DNA of 64,000 bases from JAJKIV01 sp036274195 (GTDB lineage: Bacteria > Gemmatimonadota > Gemmatimonadetes > Gemmatimonadales > Gemmatimonadaceae): contig DASUGD010000400.1 of NCBI GenBank assembly GCA_036274195.1, positions 20,789 through 84,788 on the forward strand, in the 5' to 3' direction. Positions 36,546 through 45,774 of this stretch are shown here, one piece after another. The position numbers and the translations under genes are program-made. Every line of letters begins with the position of its first letter. Position 1 is the first letter of the stretch. The notes under the pieces were generated by a model. It had not been told where the DNA came from. It did not search any database and saw only the letters and a list, made by a program, of their open reading frames with translations.

Positions 36546-39242
36546 CTAATCGCTCCGCAACGCGTTCAGCGGATCGACGTGCGCGGCGCGCAATGCCGGC
36601 AGCCAGTTGGCAATCAGCGTCGCGATGGCAATCACCGCGGCTACCGATACGAGCGTGGCGATGTCGTACGGGCCAACTCCGTACAGAAGTCGTGTCATGA
36701 GCCGGCCGGCGACAAGCGCCCCAACGAGTCCGACCAGGAGCCCGATCACCGCGACGACCATCCCTTGCCTCACCACCATCCGCACGACCTGCGCGGGCCG
36801 CGCGCCGAGGGCGAGCCGGACCCCGACCTCCCGCGTGCGCTGTGCGACGAGATACGACGTCACGCCGTACACGCCCACGACGCCGAGCACGAGGGCCAGC
36901 GCGGCGAAGGTACCGAGCAGCGTCATGCTGAAGCGCCGCTGCGCGACCATCGACGACAGCAGCTGATCCATGGACGCGACCTCGAACACCGGTTGCTCGG
37001 CGTCGAGCGACCGCACCTGCGCGCGCACCGCCGGCACGGCCGCGAGGGGGTCGCCCGTGGTGCGGACGACGAGCGTGAAGTAGCCGTTCACGTACTGCGT
37101 GTGCGGGAGGAACGTCTCGTAGCGGACGGGTGCGTCGAATCCGTTGCGACGCATGTCGGCCACCACGCCCACAATGGTCAGGAGTGGAGCGTTGCCCGTG
37201 CCGTCACCATATCGGAAGCGCTTGCCGACCGGATCCTCGTTAGGCCAGAAGCGCTTTGCCATGTTCTCGTTGATGATGACGACCTGCGGTGCATCGAGAT
37301 TGTCCGCGGCGGTGAACGTGCGGCCGCGGCGCAGCGGAACACCCATCACCTTGAAGTAGTCCGCCGACGTGGCGTCGAGTGGAATTTCGACGTTCTGCTC
37401 CTCCGGCGTCATCTCACGACCGTCAAGGCGGAATATCGTGGAGTTCGGCGTGGAGCTCAGGAAGATGTCCGTAATCAGCGCCGCGCCCTCGATGCCAGGC
37501 ATCTGCCTCACGCGCTCGAGCAGGGCATCCTGGAATGCGGTGCGCGCCTGCGGCGTGTCGTACTTCGCGGCGGGGAGCGAGAGCCGCATCGTCAGCAGGT
37601 GATCGGGACGGAACCCGAGGTCCACCCGCTGCAGGTACATGAAGCTGCGGATCAGGAGACCGGCGGCTGTGAGGAGCACGACGACGAGTGCCACCTGCGC
37701 GCCCACCAGACCGCGCCGCATACGCTTTGCGCGCCGCCCGCCCGTACCGCCGCGAACGTGCTCGCGCAGGGCGCCGCTCGAAGCGGCGCGGGACGACTGC
37801 ATCGCCGGCACCAGCCCGAACGCGAGCCCGGTCACGACGGCGACGCCGAGCGTCACGCCGAGCACCGACAGGTCGATACGCACCTGGTCGAGCCGCGGGA
37901 TGTCTTCGGGTGCGAGGCGTGTGAGGATGCGCAATCCGCCCCATGCCAGCGCGACGCCTAACGCGGAGCCGAGCACCGCCAACAGGACGCTCTCCGTGAG
38001 CAGCTGACGGACGAGGCGCGAGCGCGCCGCGCCGAGCGCAACCCGCACGCCGATCTCGCGCTCGCGCACGGCGGCGCGAGACATCATGAGGTTCGCGACA
38101 TTGGCACAGGCGATGAGCAGCACTGCGCCCACGGCCGCCATCATGACCCAGAGCGACGTGCGCAGCGTCCGGCCAACGACCTGTTCCGGCAGCGGAACGA
38201 GGTAGACGCCGATGTCCTTGTCCGCCGGATACTGTTGCTCGAGGCGCCGACCGATGGTGTTGAGATCGGCGACCGCGCGCTCGAACGGGACGCCTGGTTT
38301 CAGCCGCCCAATCGCCCACAAGAAGTAGCTCGATCGCTGTTGCTTGCTATTGGCGTCGAGCGCGAGCGGCACCCAGATGTCGATATCGTGCGTCGGAAAT
38401 GCGAAGCCGGGCGGCATGACGCCAATGACCGTACGCTCGCGCCCATTGAGTCGCACTGTGCGGCCGATGACATTGCGATCGCCGGCAAAGAGACGCTGCC
38501 AGAGGCCGTTGCTCAGTACCACGACTCCGTCGCGACCCGGCTCGTCCTCGCCTGCGATGAACGTTCGGCCAAGGATCGGACTCACGCGCAGGACTTGAGC
38601 CATGTCGGGCGTCGAGACAAGCGCGCGGACCCGCTGCGGCTCGCACTCGTTCTCGCGGCAGCCGGCCGTCGTGAGGTTGTACCCACCCGTGTAGTACGCG
38701 GCGGCGGCCGAGAACACGCGGTTCTGGTCACGCAGGTCGGCGTAATTCGGCCACGCGTGCAGATCCTCCTTGAGGCCTGTCCGGCGATTGTCCATCCACA
38801 TCTGGACGAGCCGATCGGACTCCGGATAGGGGAGGGGGCGCAGGATGACCGCGTTGACCACGCTATAGATGGCGGTGGTCGCGCCGATGCCTAACGCGAT
38901 GGTGAGCAACGCGACGGTCGTGAAGGCCGGCGCGCGGAGGAACGCGCGGAGGCCGTAGCGGATGTCGTTCATGAGCTCGCTCATGTACTCGTGCCTCCGG
39001 CGGCCGCGCTCGCGGCGCCTGTCGTGAGTGCGCAGTGCCCCACCAATGCCCTGGACGTCGCCGAACCGCTCGGCCGCCGCGCGGCGGGCGGCGTCGGACG
39101 CCAGTCCGCGCGCCTCGTAATCCCGCGCGCGCATGTCGAGGTGAAACCGCAGCTCGTCGTCGATGTCCGCGTCGACGTTGGAACCCCAGAAGCGGAGGTA
39201 GCGCCGCCAGACGGGCGGCTGTCCGGGTGACTTGTCCGTCAT
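36546..39242 (-). CDS. ABC transporter permease, ADOP type, PadR-linked
   Basis: An 898-residue permease. An N-terminal soluble extension (about 1-85: DADIDDELRFHLDMRARDYEARGL) precedes the first membrane helix at APAFTTVALLTIALGIGA. The first FtsX module has ACANVANLMMSRAAVREREIGVRVALGAA, the second REVGVRLALGARPAQVVRMVV, and the end is LPALRAAHVDPLNALRSD. Both periplasmic core domains are present. Start ATG 39242 overlaps the padR stop as ATGA, so the frame's longer upstream extension is not used. Likely efflux or envelope-maintenance permease repressed by the adjacent PadR. Confidence 0.92.
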   Translation of the reverse strand: MTDKSPGQPPVWRRYLRFWGSNVDADIDDELRFHLDMRARDYEARGLASDAARRAAAERFGDVQGIGGALRTHDRRRERGRRRHEYMSELMNDIRYGLRAFLRAPAFTTVALLTIALGIGATTAIYSVVNAVILRPLPYPESDRLVQMWMDNRRTGLKEDLHAWPNYADLRDQNRVFSAAAAYYTGGYNLTTAGCRENECEPQRVRALVSTPDMAQVLRVSPILGRTFIAGEDEPGRDGVVVLSNGLWQRLFAGDRNVIGRTVRLNGRERTVIGVMPPGFAFPTHDIDIWVPLALDANSKQQRSSYFLWAIGRLKPGVPFERAVADLNTIGRRLEQQYPADKDIGVYLVPLPEQVVGRTLRTSLWVMMAAVGAVLLIACANVANLMMSRAAVREREIGVRVALGAARSRLVRQLLTESVLLAVLGSALGVALAWGGLRILTRLAPEDIPRLDQVRIDLSVLGVTLGVAVVTGLAFGLVPAMQSSRAASSGALREHVRGGTGGRRAKRMRRGLVGAQVALVVVLLTAAGLLIRSFMYLQRVDLGFRPDHLLTMRLSLPAAKYDTPQARTAFQDALLERVRQMPGIEGAALITDIFLSSTPNSTIFRLDGREMTPEEQNVEIPLDATSADYFKVMGVPLRRGRTFTAADNLDAPQVVIINENMAKRFWPNEDPVGKRFRYGDGTGNAPLLTIVGVVADMRRNGFDAPVRYETFLPHTQYVNGYFTLVVRTTGDPLAAVPAVRAQVRSLDAEQPVFEVASMDQLLSSMVAQRRFSMTLLGTFAALALVLGVVGVYGVTSYLVAQRTREVGVRLALGARPAQVVRMVVRQGMVVAVIGLLVGLVGALVAGRLMTRLLYGVGPYDIATLVSVAAVIAIATLIANWLPALRAAHVDPLNALRSD

Positions 39243-39583
39243 GCCAGCGACGGTGCCGAGCGGAGGACCTGGCTTACGGCCCCTGCGTAGCGGAACCACA
39301 CGGTCGCCTCGGCGCGCAGGTGCGAGCGGCCAGCGCGCGTGATCGTGTAGAACCGTGCGCGCCGATTGTTCTCGGAGAGTCCCCACTCCGACGTGACCCA
39401 GCCATTGTCCTCGAGGCGGCGAAGCGCCGGGTAGAGCGAGCCTTCCTCTATTCGCAGGACGTCGTCGGTGGTGGACTCGACCCAACGCGCGATTCCGTAA
39501 CCGTGCGATGGGCCGCTGACCAGCGCCTTGAGGATGAGGATGGCAAGCGTGCCCTGAAGGAGATCGCCGGTATCGCCGGCCAT
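39239..39583 (-). CDS. PadR-family transcriptional regulator (second copy)
   Basis: A 114-residue winged-helix repressor: DLLQGTLAILILKALVSGPSHGYGIARWV, recognition region RIEEGSLYPALRRLEDNGWV and wing NRRARFYTITRAGRSHL. ATG 39583 gives the usual PadR length; the frame extends further upstream without conserved sequence. It overlaps the ADOP gene by 4 nt, repeating the arrangement at 26237-29297. A 22-bp hairpin lies about 70 bases upstream, between it and the protease gene, which probably separates the two transcripts. Confidence 0.92.
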   Translation of the reverse strand: MAGDTGDLLQGTLAILILKALVSGPSHGYGIARWVESTTDDVLRIEEGSLYPALRRLEDNGWVTSEWGLSENNRRARFYTITRAGRSHLRAEATVWFRYAGAVSQVLRSAPSLA

Positions 39584-39655
39584 GCTGTCCGTCCGTCCCT
39601 TGGCAAGACTATGGGACACGATAGAACGACATGGTGTAAGCCGCAAGAGCCGAAC

Positions 39656-39704
39656 GAGCTGATGACCGAAAACCGATAACCCATCGGTTTTCGGTCATCA
39701 GCTC
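39656..39704. terminator. 22-bp perfect stem-loop between the protease and padR genes
   Basis: Arms of 22 bases (left arm begins GAGCTGATGACCGAAAACCG) are exact reverse complements around an AACCC loop. It lies six bases downstream of the protease gene on the same strand as padR, so it most likely ends the protease transcript. On the leftward strand no long T-run follows. Stem perfection is unusually high for a plain terminator. Confidence 0.75.
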
Positions 39705-39709
39705 TGGAA

Positions 39710-42700
39710 TCAGAACGGCTTGACTCGCTTACCCCACGTGGGCGGCGGCGGTTCGGCCATCAAGCGATCCCCGGGATTCGCCGCGAGAAGCCGCATTGCC
39801 TCCTGGACCGAGCGCTCGAGCTGCGGGTCTCGCCCGGCAATCACGTCCTTCGGCCAGTTCTCCACGTCGACGTCGGGAGCCACGCCCTCGTTCTCCACCG
39901 CCCACTTGTTGTCTCGCGCGAAGAATCCGAAGCGGGGCGCGATCATTGACCCACCATCAACGAACGGCGGCGTGTCGCTCGTGGCGACGAGACCACCCCA
40001 GGTCCGCTTGCCCACGAGCGGCCCGATCTTTCGGCGCTTGAACATGTACGGCATGAGATCGCCGCCCGAGCCGGCCATCTCGTTGATGATCATCACCTTC
40101 GGCCCCCAGATGCCCGACGCGGGGCTCGTGAAGGGCACGCGATTGCCGGCCGGGTTGTTGAAGTACCCGTCGTAGTCGCGACCCAGGATGTCGACGATGT
40201 AGTCGGCCGCCGATCCGCCGCCGTTGTAGCGCTCGTCGATGACCGCACCCTTCCGGTCCTGCTGCGCGAAGTAGTAGCGGTTGAAGCTCGTGTAGCCGGG
40301 TTGGCCCGTATTCGGGATGTAGACGTAGGCAAGCTTGCCATTGGAGAGCGAATCGACGATGTGACGGTTGCGCTCCACCCAGGCGCGCGTGCGGAGGCCC
40401 TGTTCGTTCGCGACCGGGATGACTGTTTCCTGTCGCGCCCCTTCCAGCGCGGGCCGAGCGTTCACCGAGATGACCGTCTGTTTGTTCGCCGTGCCGTCGA
40501 GGAGACGGTAGATGTTGTCCGGGGCCTTCAGCTCGACGCCGTTGATGGCGACGATGTAGTCGCCCTTGCTCACGTTGACGCCCGGCATGGCGAGGGGCGC
40601 GCGCAGCTCGGGGTTCCACGCTTCCGTGTCATAGATGCGGGCGATCCGATACCGCCCGTTCTCGATGGTGAAGTCGGCGCCTAACAAGCCGCCGTTGGCG
40701 GGCGGCACTTCCGGCATGTCGCCGCCGCGGACGTACGAGTGCCCGATGGCGATCTCGGCGCCCATCATGTCCAGCAGGTAATTGAGATCGGCGCGGTGGT
40801 TCACGTACGGCAGAAGCTGGCCGTACATCTGCTTCATCTTCGGCCAGTCGGTGCCGTGCATGTTCCGCACGTAGAGGTTGTTGCGCTCGTTGCGCCATCC
40901 CTCGTTGAAGATCTGCTGGAACTCTGCCTTGGGGTCGATGTATGCCCGGAGCTGCGCGGTCAGCCGACCCTGGCCGGCCTGCGGCGGCTGTTTGTCCGCG
41001 TCCACGAGGTACAGTGCGGCGCCACCGCCGCCACCCGGCGCGCCGGCACCACCCTGACCGCCGCCACCGGCGGTGCGGTACAGCAGCTTCTTCCCGTCCG
41101 CGCTCACGACGTATTGGGCGACGCCCTGCGGGACGAACGGAACCGCCTTGCGCGTGCTCAGCTGGTATCGGTGCAGCGTGTTGTTCGTGGGGCCGCCGAA
41201 CCCGCCGGCGGGACGGTCCTGCGTGCCGGCGGCCGGCACGGGCTCGAGGAAGAACACCGTTCCCGGCGGACCCGCGTGGAGCTGCGCGTAATCGCGAAGC
41301 GCGAGATCGGGCACCGCGACGATGCGGCGTTCGATCCCATCGAAGTCGATGCGTACCGGTCGGCTCGCCGCCGCGCGCTGCGCGTTAGGCATCGAGTCCG
41401 GGGCTTCGGCGTTCGCCCCGCGGGTCGCCGCGGTGCCTCGCGCGGCAGGGCCGGAACTGTCGGGCCGGTTCGGGAGCTCGCGACCCGGCTCGCGCGGCGG
41501 GCGACCGGCGCGCGCAGCCTCCTCGTCGCTCTCGGGAAGCAGCGGTGACGAGTCGGCCTTGGACAGGACCATGAGGTAGAGGCCACGCGTCGTCGCGCGC
41601 TCGTACGCCGACATGTCGAGCACCGACGAGTTGAGGCCGTAGTTCGTGGACCCGAAGAACCAGAGGTACTTACCGCTGGCATCCCAGGCCGGCGACGTCG
41701 CGTCGGCGAGGCCATCCGTGATCTGATGCTTCTCGCCGGTCTCGACGTCGTACAGGGTGATGGCGCGGAACAGCGATGGCAGATGCTTCGGGTACGCGAT
41801 GTAGCGCGAATCCGGGCTCCACACCGGCACGATGGACCGGTCGCCGTTGTAGACCAGGTCCCCATCGGCGACCTTCACGCTGCCGCTCGGGACGTCCACG
41901 AGCCAGAGGCGGAAGTGGCTGTCCTGGAACGCAATCTTGCGCCCGTTAGGCGACCATGCCGGGGAGTACGGGCGGCTCGGCTCCGGGAGCGTGATCTCGC
42001 GAGGCGGCGTGAGGCCGTCCTGCGGCGCGATGTAGAGCTTGTACTCGCCGGACTTGTCGCTGAAGTAGGAGACCGATCGGCCGTCCGGCGACCACGCAGG
42101 CCAGATCTCCGCCGATCCACTCGAGCTCGTGAGGTTGCGGACGTCTCCATGCTCGGCCGGGATCGTGAAGATCTCGCCGCGCGCCTCGACCGCGGCGCGT
42201 TTGCCGGTCGCGGACAGCGCGAGGTTCGTCATGCGGTTCGACACGTCCTTCCACTGTGGCATCATCCACGGGAAGTCGCCCGTGGCCGCGATGTTGACGA
42301 CGCGGTCGCGCTCGGAACCGGGGTCGATCTCGTGGATGTAGCCGGCCTGCTCGAACACGAGCGCGCCGGCGCCGGCATCCAGCGTCTTCACGTCGAAGTC
42401 ACTGTAGTTGGTGATCTGCCCGAGCTTCTTGGTGCGCGTGTCGTAGGCCCAGACGTTGGAGACGCCGTCGCGGTCCGAGAGGAAGTAGACGACGTCGCCT
42501 AACCACACCGGGTCCATGTCCTTGGAGTCCTTCCACGGCGGCGACTCGAGGTCGAACGTCTTGAGGTCGACGATCCAGATGGGGCGGTTCTGGCCGCCGC
42601 GGTAGTTGCGGCGCTCCTCGTCCCACGAGTTGTTCATGCGGTAGGCAATCCGCTTGCCGTCGGGCGAGATCTTGCCCTGGTAGGCGCGCGGCAGCGCCAT

Positions 42701-43165
42701 CGGCTCCTCGACGCCGCCCTCGAGCGGGACGGTGTAAAAGCGCGGTGCGGCGTTAGGCGCGTTCGCCGCCCGGCCGGTCGAGAACATGATGCGCTTGCCG
42801 TCGGGGGTCCATCCCTGGACGAGATCGGCGCCGGGATGCCACGTCAGGCGCTTCGGCTGGCCGCCGTTGTCCGCCGCGGCCGCCGGATCGGCCGGCACGA
42901 CGTAGACATCGGTGTTCCGGCCGTAGTCGGCGCTGAACGCGATCCACTTGCCATCGGGCGAGAACTTCGGATTCTGGGTTTCGCCCTGGAAGCTCGTGAG
43001 GCGCCGTGCCGCGCCGCCGGCGCGGTCGACGATCCAGATGTTGTTCGCGTATGCGAACGCAATGTGCTTTTCGCTGATGGTCGGGCTGCGCAGCATTCGG
43101 GTCTGCGCGGCGGCTGGTGCGGCTGATGCAACCGCGAGTACGAGAGCAAGACGAAAGTGGCGCAT
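39710..43165 (-). CDS. Tricorn-like S41 protease with beta-propeller, exported
   Basis: A 1151-residue secreted protease. A signal peptide ends near AAAQ (residue 21). WD40/PD40-like propeller repeats follow (NPKFSPDGKWIAFSAD, PAWSPDGRSVSYFSDK, PVWSPDSRYIAYPK), giving six- and seven-bladed propellers as in tricorn. After a Pro/Arg/Gly-rich linker (about 545-610) and a Gly-rich insert (about 705-725) come a core domain with His in IGHSYVRGG, a PDZ-like domain (about 870-930) and the S41 peptidase domain with catalytic Ser1033 in NEMAGSGGD. It probably trims oligopeptides in the periplasm. It stands alone, with terminator-like hairpin downstream. Confidence 0.92.
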   Translation of the reverse strand: MRHFRLALVLAVASAAPAAAQTRMLRSPTISEKHIAFAYANNIWIVDRAGGAARRLTSFQGETQNPKFSPDGKWIAFSADYGRNTDVYVVPADPAAAADNGGQPKRLTWHPGADLVQGWTPDGKRIMFSTGRAANAPNAAPRFYTVPLEGGVEEPMALPRAYQGKISPDGKRIAYRMNNSWDEERRNYRGGQNRPIWIVDLKTFDLESPPWKDSKDMDPVWLGDVVYFLSDRDGVSNVWAYDTRTKKLGQITNYSDFDVKTLDAGAGALVFEQAGYIHEIDPGSERDRVVNIAATGDFPWMMPQWKDVSNRMTNLALSATGKRAAVEARGEIFTIPAEHGDVRNLTSSSGSAEIWPAWSPDGRSVSYFSDKSGEYKLYIAPQDGLTPPREITLPEPSRPYSPAWSPNGRKIAFQDSHFRLWLVDVPSGSVKVADGDLVYNGDRSIVPVWSPDSRYIAYPKHLPSLFRAITLYDVETGEKHQITDGLADATSPAWDASGKYLWFFGSTNYGLNSSVLDMSAYERATTRGLYLMVLSKADSSPLLPESDEEAARAGRPPREPGRELPNRPDSSGPAARGTAATRGANAEAPDSMPNAQRAAASRPVRIDFDGIERRIVAVPDLALRDYAQLHAGPPGTVFFLEPVPAAGTQDRPAGGFGGPTNNTLHRYQLSTRKAVPFVPQGVAQYVVSADGKKLLYRTAGGGGQGGAGAPGGGGGAALYLVDADKQPPQAGQGRLTAQLRAYIDPKAEFQQIFNEGWRNERNNLYVRNMHGTDWPKMKQMYGQLLPYVNHRADLNYLLDMMGAEIAIGHSYVRGGDMPEVPPANGGLLGADFTIENGRYRIARIYDTEAWNPELRAPLAMPGVNVSKGDYIVAINGVELKAPDNIYRLLDGTANKQTVISVNARPALEGARQETVIPVANEQGLRTRAWVERNRHIVDSLSNGKLAYVYIPNTGQPGYTSFNRYYFAQQDRKGAVIDERYNGGGSAADYIVDILGRDYDGYFNNPAGNRVPFTSPASGIWGPKVMIINEMAGSGGDLMPYMFKRRKIGPLVGKRTWGGLVATSDTPPFVDGGSMIAPRFGFFARDNKWAVENEGVAPDVDVENWPKDVIAGRDPQLERSVQEAMRLLAANPGDRLMAEPPPPTWGKRVKPF

Positions 43166-43327
43166 GAGACGGGCGCGGTTCGAGGTGCGCGGGAGGATGC
43201 TCGAGCGAAGCTCTAAGCATTATGTGGGGAGATGCGATCGGCTAGTGGAAACTCCTCGATGCCTGCCTCGCGCGGGCCCGGCCCACGATCTAGACTTGGG
43301 CCTGTAGTCTCTGGAGAGGCAGTTGCT

Positions 43328-44758
43328 GTGGTAGTCCAATCAGCGCGCGGCGTGAACCTCGTGAACGTCGTGACGCCGCGTCCGCGCACCGACCTGCAGA
43401 CCGCGTCGTGGCGCATGTTGCGCGAGGAGTGGGCGGCCGACCCGGCCGCCGTCTCCGAATGTGAGACGTGGGCGCGCGACCGCGCCCGCGTGCGACCCCA
43501 GTTGCTCGCCCTGCTCGAGCGGTTCCTCCGCGGTGCCATCGGGCTCGAGCAGTTTCGATCGACGTTCGATCGTCGAACGCGAACGGACTGGGATGCGTTC
43601 GCGCTCAAGGGCCCGTCGGGCGCGATGTTTCTGAACGCGCTCGTCAAGCATACGGAGCACAGGGTCGTGCTCGCGCGGCAGTTGCGCGCTGCCTTTCGCC
43701 GGCCGAACAGCGTGGATGTTGCCGCGGGGCGCTTGGCCGAGCTCATCGGCGCGGTCGCACCGCCGGCCTTGCCGCTCGATGGTGATGAGCAAAGCGAGGG
43801 CTCGGCCGCGAGGTCGGTCGTCGCGCCGATGAATGCGGTCTTCTTTACGACGATGTGCTGGCATTTGCAGGCGCCCGATCAGTGGCCCGCGTTCCAGCGG
43901 TCGTCGCGTCAGGTGCTGCACGACGAAGAGGAGCTCTTCACTGCGACCGGCGACCCGATCCACGACTATCTGCTCTTCCGCGAGTCGTTCCTGTCACTGG
44001 CCGCGGTCCTTTCGCTCACACCATGGCAGCTCGAGCATCTCTGCTGGTGGCAATCGCGACGGCTGCGCGAAACGGACGAGCCGCGCTTCGGCTTCGAGGA
44101 GGTGCCGAGTCGGAGCCGACGGAGGAGGCACTCGCTGGGCGGCCGGAGTGACAAGCTCGCCCAGCCTGACGGCCGGTTCGGTCGGAACCATGGTGTTGTT
44201 CGCGAAACTCCTCCGGCGTACGTGCCGTTTACCGAGCCTCCGGTGCTCGACCACACGCACGTACAGTGGCTGCTGGCGAAAGTCGGCAGGCAGCTCGGCT
44301 GCCAGGTGTGGATTGCGGCGAACGACCAGCGGCGCCAATGGGGCGGCGAGCCACTCGGGTCGATGAGCGTGCCCGCGCTCCCTCCCCTCGGTTTGAGTCC
44401 TGACTCGCAGCGGATCGTCTCGATGATCGACGTCGTATGGCTGAGCGGCGTGAACCAGGTGGCCGCGGCCTTCGAGGTCGAGCACACGACGTCCGTCTAC
44501 TCCGGGTTGCTCCGGATGGCGGACCTGGCCGCACTCTCGCCGAATCTGAGCTTTCCGCTCTACGTGGTTGCTCCTGCCTCGCGGTTGCCGAGAGTGCGGC
44601 GCGAGCTCGTACGGCCGACGTTTCGTGCGCTCGCGCTCGACCGACGCTGCCGATTTTTCTCGAGCGAGGCACTGCTCAAGGCGCTGCCGAGCCTCGCGCG
44701 ATGGGCCACGGGGCCGGATGCGATCGAGAAGCTCGCCGAGATGGTGACGACCGACTGA
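43328..44758 (+). CDS. Restriction-endonuclease-like orphan protein
   Basis: A 476-residue soluble protein. GTG 43328 is preceded at good spacing by GGAGAGG; the ATG at 43232 lacks support. The N-terminal 300 residues are helical and unrecognised. The C-terminal part (about 375-470) has IVSMIDVVWLSG, then AAAFEVEHTTSVYSGLLRMADL and FPLYVVAPASRLPRVRREL. The D...ExE spacing and the strand-helix-strand order recall a PD-(D/E)XK nuclease core with the last catalytic residue altered. No DNA methyltransferase or other defence gene is next to it. Nuclease function is inference; the family has not been identified with certainty. Confidence 0.5.
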   Translation: MVVQSARGVNLVNVVTPRPRTDLQTASWRMLREEWAADPAAVSECETWARDRARVRPQLLALLERFLRGAIGLEQFRSTFDRRTRTDWDAFALKGPSGAMFLNALVKHTEHRVVLARQLRAAFRRPNSVDVAAGRLAELIGAVAPPALPLDGDEQSEGSAARSVVAPMNAVFFTTMCWHLQAPDQWPAFQRSSRQVLHDEEELFTATGDPIHDYLLFRESFLSLAAVLSLTPWQLEHLCWWQSRRLRETDEPRFGFEEVPSRSRRRRHSLGGRSDKLAQPDGRFGRNHGVVRETPPAYVPFTEPPVLDHTHVQWLLAKVGRQLGCQVWIAANDQRRQWGGEPLGSMSVPALPPLGLSPDSQRIVSMIDVVWLSGVNQVAAAFEVEHTTSVYSGLLRMADLAALSPNLSFPLYVVAPASRLPRVRRELVRPTFRALALDRRCRFFSSEALLKALPSLARWATGPDAIEKLAEMVTTD

Positions 44759-44786
44759 CGCCACGCATGGTGTTCGGCTGTAATCG

Positions 44787-45092
44787 TTAGGGCATCCAGC
44801 CGGGCGGCAGTCCTTCGACGAGCAGCATGCGGGTTTGCGCCGTGGCGTGGCGGAGCTTCTTGGCATCCGCGTACTCCGGCGAGGACCACCAGGCGCGGGC
44901 CTGGTCGGCGTTCTCGAACTCGAGGATCACGAAGCGCGGCGGGCTCCAGTCGCCCTCGAGGCATTCGGTCTTGCCGCCGCGGGCGATGTAGCGGCCGCCG
45001 TACTGGTAGATGGATGGCGGCGCGAGGTCCTTGTAGGTGGAGTAGCGCTCGGGATCGTGGATGTCGACTTCGGCGATGACGTAGGCGGGCAT
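44787..45092 (-). CDS. DUF1330 family protein
   Basis: A 101-residue protein with the ferredoxin-like (dimeric alpha-beta barrel) pattern of DUF1330: MPAYVIAEVDIHDPERYSTY, an iYGGRYIARGGKTE-type strand-turn and FVILEFENADQARAWWSSPEYADAKKLR. Function of this family is not established. It stands alone; a 20-nt tandem repeat and nested hairpins lie upstream. Confidence 0.9.
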   Translation of the reverse strand: MPAYVIAEVDIHDPERYSTYKDLAPPSIYQYGGRYIARGGKTECLEGDWSPPRFVILEFENADQARAWWSSPEYADAKKLRHATAQTRMLLVEGLPPGWMP

Positions 45093-45104
45093 CAGATCTG
45101 GACA

Positions 45105-45179
45105 GGTAATTGGTTACCGGGATTGGTTATTGGTTACCGGGATTGGTAATTGGTTACTGGGAATGGTTACAGGTAATTG
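45105..45179. repeat. 20-bp tandem repeat (about 3.7 units)
   Basis: The unit GGTAATTGGTTACCGGGATT is repeated at 45105, 45125 and 45145 with one to three differences, followed by a partial unit. It is AT-richer than the surroundings and precedes the DUF1330 start, so may include its promoter. Confidence 0.75.
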
Positions 45180-45257
45180 AAACCCCTCGGGATGCTCGTC
45201 TCGTTTAGAGAGGCGTCCCGAGGGTGTTCAACTGCGAGTAACCAATTACCTGTAACC
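45165..45257. repeat. Nested inverted repeats
   Basis: Outer arms GGTTACAGGTAATTG (45165-45179) and its exact complement (45243-45257) enclose an inner stem of 10 bp (45184-45193 with 45115-type partner at 45215-45224) built from CCCTCGGGAT. The outer arm is the last unit of the adjacent 20-bp repeat. The structure lies between the genes at 45264 and 44787, both leftward, and may end transcription of the former. Confidence 0.65.
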
Positions 45258-45263
45258 TATGTG

Positions 45264-45647
45264 TCACGATATCGGTGCACTGCCTAACAAGCGCAGAAAC
45301 GCTTCCAGCACCAGCACGATAGGCGGAACGACGGCCAACCCGCCGGCGATCACCCGAACCACGCGCACCCACCGCGCGCGCGCCGGGTTATCCGTCGCCG
45401 ATTCCGCCAGCCAGTGGTCCGCCAGCCCCCACGCACCGAAGGACGCGATCGCCAGCGACCAGCCCGCACTGCGCCACCAGCCGCGCGTCGCGAGGTCGAT
45501 CGCTACCGGCAGCGCGAGATGGAGGATCTGGTACAGCCGACGCGGCACCGTCGTTCGAACGAGACGCGTCGCCAACGCGCCGAGCGTAGGCTCGGCTGCC
45601 GGCGGAGGCTCGTATCCGATCTCGTACTTCTCCGATACCGTGGCCAT
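45264..45647 (-). CDS. Small membrane protein of unknown function
   Basis: A 127-residue protein starting MATVSEKYEIGYE. A soluble N-terminal 40 residues are followed by probable membrane helices: YQILHLALPVAIDLA, WSLAIASFGAWGLADHWLA and VIAGGLAVVPPIVLVLEAFL. No family recognised. ATG 45647 is used instead of the first in-frame start eight codons upstream because the extra residues look arbitrary. It stands alone, with a CCTAAC word near its 3' end. Confidence 0.6.
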   Translation of the reverse strand: MATVSEKYEIGYEPPPAAEPTLGALATRLVRTTVPRRLYQILHLALPVAIDLATRGWWRSAGWSLAIASFGAWGLADHWLAESATDNPARARWVRVVRVIAGGLAVVPPIVLVLEAFLRLLGSAPIS

Positions 45648-45774
45648 CGGCCCTCCCGCGACGCCCTCCATCGCAAGGGTACGACGAGAAGCTGCACTCG
45701 TCCAGCGCGACGACCAGGACAGGCCAGCCGGGCCTGCAACAATGTGGTGGTTCGTGGGGTGAATGGCTGACTTA

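Noticed and set aside
36447..37961. 504-codon frame antisense to an ADOP permease
   Set aside because: It starts inside the palindrome and is rich in His/Arg/Asp; shadow of the permease.
43232..43327. ATG start for the nuclease-like gene
   Set aside because: GGGGAG abuts the ATG too closely and the added residues are unconserved-looking; GTG 43328 has a proper ribosome site.
45184..45224. Riboswitch-like fold upstream of DUF1330
   Set aside because: The nested stems are explained by repeats and no known riboswitch core was recognised.
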